The notes under the pieces were generated by a model, which did no database searches, was not told the origin of the DNA, and was given only the letters and a program-made list of their open reading frames with translations. A program made the position numbers and the translations under genes. This document shows, piece after piece, positions 60,393 to 64,000 of a stretch of 64,000 nt of DNA. Source of the DNA: Gordionus sp. m RMFG-2023 (taxonomy: Eukaryota; Nematomorpha; Gordioida; Chordodea; Parachordodidae); NCBI RefSeq assembly GCF_954871325.1, contig NC_088776.1, positions 14,818,052-14,882,051 on the forward strand. Reading direction: 5' to 3'. Position 1 is the first letter of the stretch. The number at the start of each line of letters is the position of its first letter.

Positions 60393-62541
60393 TAGAGGTG
60401 GGCGCGAACCGTGAAATTACGCGTGACCCATCGTGTCACGGTGGGTCACGGCGGGTCACGGCGTGAGTGTGAATAAATGTTAAATTCCAAGGCGTGACGG
60501 GCCTTCCCAAAATTTTCTCCGTGCGTGATCGGGCGTGAACATAAATTTCCCGTGAATCACGGAAATTTTAATTTTTAAAATTGTTTTTTTTATAAATATA
60601 AATTTGCAATTTTATAATTATATATTTTCTTATTTATTTTAGTTCTTTTTTAAAAAAGAATAATTTATGAAAACTAAAAATCTTCCGCATTTTATAAACA
60701 ACATCCGGTAACATTTCGTTAGTTCTATTTTCTTTTTATGTTTAGATGTTTTTTATCGCGAGACTTTATGCTAAATTTTGCTTAAATTTTTTACAAAAAA
60801 GTCAGTTATATTTTATTTGTAAAGATCTTCAATCTTTAAATGCATCAGAAAGTGAATTACAAGCTAGGCCAAAAGATAAATGTTGGTGTTACTATGGATA
60901 ACAAAATATAAAAGTTGTGAACCGGAAAACTCTCATGAATACTATAGGTCCAAAAATATACCATGAAATAAAATTTAAGATTAAAAGCATGATCAATAAT
61001 AATTACTTTTCCATAATCACTGGTATTTGGACGGATGACTATAAAAATTTAAGTTTTTTAACCATTACAGTACATATTATCATTAAGGATTTTAAATTAA
61101 AAACATTTGTTTTGGCCACAAGGACAATGGATGAAAAAAAAGTCAATATTAAAAGTGTAGTCAATTCAATTTTAGGAGAATATACAGAAGTAGAAAATTA
61201 CTTAAATAAATATAGTTGTGAGTGCTAACGGAGCAAATCTTATAAGTGCATTCAAAGGGCGAAACGCTAGCATGTATATGCCATATACTAAATAATATTA
61301 TGCATTATATTTTTAATTGTATGGTGTAAAAAAATAGTACAATATTTCAAACAATCTACAGCTAATAGCAAACTAAGCCACACCCTTAAACAAGATTTAA
61401 TGAGAATAACGAGATGGAACTCTTTATATATCATTATATAGAGTTTTAAAATCATATTCTGAAATACAGGTGCACTTGTTTAGCAAGCAAGAATTAAATA
61501 GATTCCACAATTGATATCAGCATCATACGCGAGTTAGATAAATTTTTATCAATATTTAACGAATGCTCGGATAGAGAGCAGATTCTCGTCCCACAATAAA
61601 TGAAGTTTGTCTATGGAAACAAAAATTAGTAAAATTTTGTTAACCAATACAATAATAATCAAAACCTTAAAATACAGAACAAGATTTCTTTTAAAAGATT
61701 ATTATGCAGCCACTACATAAGGTAGGCTTAATTCTAGATCCAAATTTCAAAAGACTTAAGTTTTTAATAAAAGAAGAAAAGGATGATATATATAAAACCA
61801 TCTTAAAAATGCTAAATGATATAAAATTAGATGATATGCATAAGTCGATGCCAACTATCATTTATAACTTTCCTAACTTATCCTAAACTCATAAAAAAAC
61901 CTTATATTCTAAATGATCAATACCAACTATCATTTATAACTTTCCTAATTCAACCTACACTCATAAAAGACCGTATAATCTAAATAAAAAATTTAGAGAA
62001 TTTCTAGATGATTCTGATGAAGCATCAACATCACCGATGAAAGCTGTGAGGATGAACTTAAAAGATTCATATAAGTTAAATAACAAGACAATATTTTGAA
62101 GTTTTGGAAGCAGGAATATTCATTTCCTTTTTTGAGAAAATTATAGAGTAAAATTTTGTCAGCTGCAAGTTCGGCTTCTAGTGAAAGGTTATTTTCTGTA
62201 GCAAATCTTTTATTAGAGGAAAGACGTACACAATTGAAATAAAAAAAGATGGACATTCTTCTTTTCCTTAATAATTTCGATTTATAGCTTGTATTTATTT
62301 TTTGTTTAGAAAATAAATAGAATGAATTCAAAAAAGTGTAAAATTATAGTAATAGTTTTGAAAAATTTAAAAACACCGTAAATTTTCGGGCGTGACGGGC
62401 GTGAATCAAAATATTGCTTTTCGTGAGCGGGTGGGTCGGGTCGAAAATTTTTTAGTGGTAAGCGTGAATGGGCGTGAATTTTTTTAATACCACCGTGAGC
62501 GGGCTGGCCTGAATGAAAAATTAAGCCCGCGCCCACCTCTA
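60393..62541 (+). mobile_element. hAT transposon inserted in MITE family E, perfect 8-bp target duplication
   Basis: Inverted ends TAGAGGTGGGCGCG and CGCGCCCACCTCTA, flanked by perfect TATGCAAT at 60385-60392 and 62542-62549. The subterminal regions repeat CGTGA/TCACG motifs (GGTCACGGCGGGTCACGGCG at left; GGGCGTGAA and CACCGTGAGCGGGC at right), likely transposase-binding sites. It carries a decayed transposase on the + strand. At 2149 bp it is shorter than most autonomous hAT elements. Confidence 0.93.
60917..62236 (+). pseudogene. hAT transposase, inactivated
   Basis: The piece at 60917-61228 reads NYFSIITGIWTDDYKNLSFL then TITVHIIIKDFKLKTFVLAT, the start of the hAT RNase H-like core with the first catalytic Asp region. 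Then CHILNNIMHYIFNCM and YFKQSTANSKLSHTLKQDLM, ITRWNSLY (about 61275-61430) match the central hAT region, and LILDPNFKRLKFL (61731-61769) the later core. The C-terminal dimerisation motif ILSAASSASSERLFSVANLL, LEERRTQLK lies at 62150-62236 before TAA. Stops and frameshifts separate the pieces. No N-terminal BED finger was recognised. Confidence 0.88.
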
Positions 62542-62734
62542 TATGCAATTAATTTAATTTTTTTATTTCTAATATAATTTTAAAAAATATTGGTTGTATT
62601 AAATGAATTTTTCATTATTCCTCCTCGTGAAATTACAATTCCGCAGATAACGCATTTTGCAAAATTATCTTTGTCTTTTGTAAAATATTTCAATAATTCA
62701 GATAACATATTTAAAAAAAATATTTTATTTAAAG

Positions 62735-63105
62735 CAGGGACGAGAACCCTCCTTCTAAAAAAAATGGGTTTGGGTTCAGTGAAAAATCTATGAACCCGGG
62801 GTTCAGGGTCTGGAGACCAAAAAAATAATGACTTATTAAACATCATTTTTTAAAAAAATTTATTTTAATTAGTATCACCATAAAAATAATTTATCATCAT
62901 AATTATATTATAATACTACAATACAATTTAAAAATTTACTAAATATAACAAAAATTATTACAAGAAAAAATGATCAAAAAATGTTTTTTAAAATTAATAT
63001 ATAAATTTTAAAATTTAAAAAAAAGCTTTGGACCCTGAACCTTAAATTTTTTGGGTTCAGCGAAACATTGAGGGTATAGGTTCAGAGTTTGTGTTCTCGT
63101 TCCTG
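62735..63105. mobile_element. hAT-like MITE family D, copy 2, nested
   Basis: Left end CAGGGACGAGAACCCTCC and right end GTGTTCTCGTTCCTG are inverse. The flanks ATTTAAAG and ATTTATAG agree at 7 of 8 bases, a hAT-type duplication. GGGTTCAG/CTGAACCC blocks fill both arms. It is related to 7452-8175. Confidence 0.8.
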
Positions 63106-63434
63106 ATTTATAGTAATAAAATTGGCATTATTTAAAAAGATTTAAAATAAATAATTGGGTGTTCCTTTCTATTTTTATAAAAAAACTTTTAAATAATATA
63201 AATCTATTTTAAAAAATAAATAAAATTTAAGAGATGTTGTGCATTTGCATTGTTTAAAAAAAAATTATTTGGAAAATATTATTAATGTAAAATAAATATA
63301 CATAAAATAACAAAAAAAGAAAAATGGAAAGATCGGATCGGTTTTTACAGGTATCGGCCCGATCCGATATTTTTGGAAAACTCGAGATATCTGTGCTAAT
63401 CCGATCCGATATTTAATATCGGCACAGCTCTAAA

Positions 63435-63465
63435 AAGTGCTTAGACCATTGCGCTACGGGATGAA
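63435..63465 (-). repeat. possible tRNA-like A box
   Basis: On the minus strand CCCGTAGCGCAATGGTCTAAG resembles a polymerase III A box, as in tRNA-derived SINEs. No B box was found, perhaps because MITE family E starts directly after it. Confidence 0.25.
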
Positions 63466-63601
63466 AAGAGTGATAAAGCATTCTGAGCAGGACATAAGAA
63501 TAAATGACGACGACGTAATTATGTAGCTTTTTTTAATCGCATGATCTTTTTTCTAAATCATAGTGATTTTTCCCAATCTAGATAGTCCTATATAGACACT
63601 A

Positions 63602-64000
63602 TAGAGATTTGCAAAGTTCGGACCGAATTGTTTTTTTAAAAAATATAAAGGACCGAGCAAAACATTTAACGGGTCAGACAATTTGTGCAAAAATTCTCAT
63701 GGGTTGACTCGGGCCGGACTTATTAATATTTTTTGAAAATAGCTACTAAAATTTTTAAAAGTGACATTAAGATTAAATAAAGCTATGTATCTTAGAGGTC
63801 TACAATGGGCGAGTTTTTAGCTAAAAAGTCCGCCCACTTATAATTTTTTTAAAAAAATTTACCCGCCAGCCCCTTTATTTATCTATAAATTTTGTTTAAC
63901 CCACCTACCCGCCTAATGTTAAAAAATTATTTTAATGGCCGGTTTGGTTATTTATTCATTCATTTTAATGTATTTTTAATTAAACATATAATATGCAATA
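63602..64000. mobile_element. partial MITE-like sequences at the right edge
   Basis: TAGAGATTTGCAAAGTTCGG at 63602 resembles the family B end (TAGAGATCTGCA), and GGGTTGACTCGGGCCGGAC follows. At 63795 TTAGAGGTCTACAATGGGCG begins another GC-blocked stretch (CCCGCCAGCCCC) that runs off the window. Right ends are not visible. Confidence 0.4.

Larger units (their letters stand above)
60240..63432. mobile_element. MITE family E, second copy, split by two later insertions
   Basis: Left end TAGGGCTGTGCCGATACACC and right end ATATCGGCACAGCTCTA match the 58524-59138 copy, as do interior blocks (TGAAATTACAATTCCGCAGA, TAACGCATTTTGCAAAATTA, GATGTTGTGCATTTGCATT). The hAT transposon 60393-62541 and the MITE 62735-63105 interrupt it. 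Without them about 660 bp remain, close to the intact copy. Confidence 0.85.

Noticed and set aside
62016-62050. Second CTGATGA ... GAAA pattern
   Set aside because: Lies in decayed hAT transposase coding sequence and lacks the required helices.
61993-62331. 112-codon minus frame in the nested hAT element
   Set aside because: Antisense shadow of the transposase C-terminus.

Overview
This is a very AT-rich stretch of animal nuclear DNA. It holds two recognisable host genes, both split by introns, in a large excess of non-coding DNA filled with cut-and-paste DNA transposons and their short non-autonomous derivatives. A SoxD gene (Sox5/6/13 class) and a KDM7/PHF8-type histone demethylase gene show that the organism is a metazoan. 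Their Asn-rich, strongly diverged proteins and introns ranging from 65 bp to about 14.6 kb suggest an invertebrate with a fast-evolving, AT-rich genome. I cannot name the phylum.

Layout. 1-92: probable last coding codons of an unidentified + strand gene, then a poly(A) signal. 0.5-25.4 kb: gene desert with MITEs, three hAT-type elements (two with perfect 8-bp target duplications) and a decayed but nearly full-span Tc1 element at 21.17-22.77 kb. 25.5-45.35 kb: SoxD on the + strand in five exons. All four splice junctions fit in reading phase and together give an open frame of about 1046 codons. Intron 1 (26527-41103) carries a foldback element built from 14-bp units, several small hAT-like MITEs and an unidentified minus-strand coding fossil. 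Intron 2 carries a hAT-like MITE and a near-perfect 133-bp hairpin. 48.0-55.75 kb: the KDM7-type gene on the minus strand, convergent with SoxD. Five JmjC exons (55749 down to 53519) have matching splice phases and keep all iron and 2-oxoglutarate ligands. Two further phase-matched minus exons (48449-48002) may belong to it. 49.9-51.4 kb: two 253-bp direct repeats around about 1 kb, resembling a small LTR-type fossil. 56.4-57.1 kb: possible gag-like fossil with a zinc-knuckle motif. 58.4-63.4 kb: nested transposons, with one MITE inside another and a larger copy of the same MITE family interrupted by a hAT transposon and by a second MITE. 63.4-64 kb: partial MITE-like sequence.

SoxD is a DNA-binding developmental regulator and KDM7 removes repressive histone methyl marks, so both act on transcription, but nothing seen here links them. 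The most distinctive new structures are the foldback element with 14-bp periodicity just inside SoxD intron 1, the roughly 85-residue insertion in the JmjC domain, and the nested transposon stack near the right edge. No RNA gene, CRISPR array or prokaryotic feature was found.
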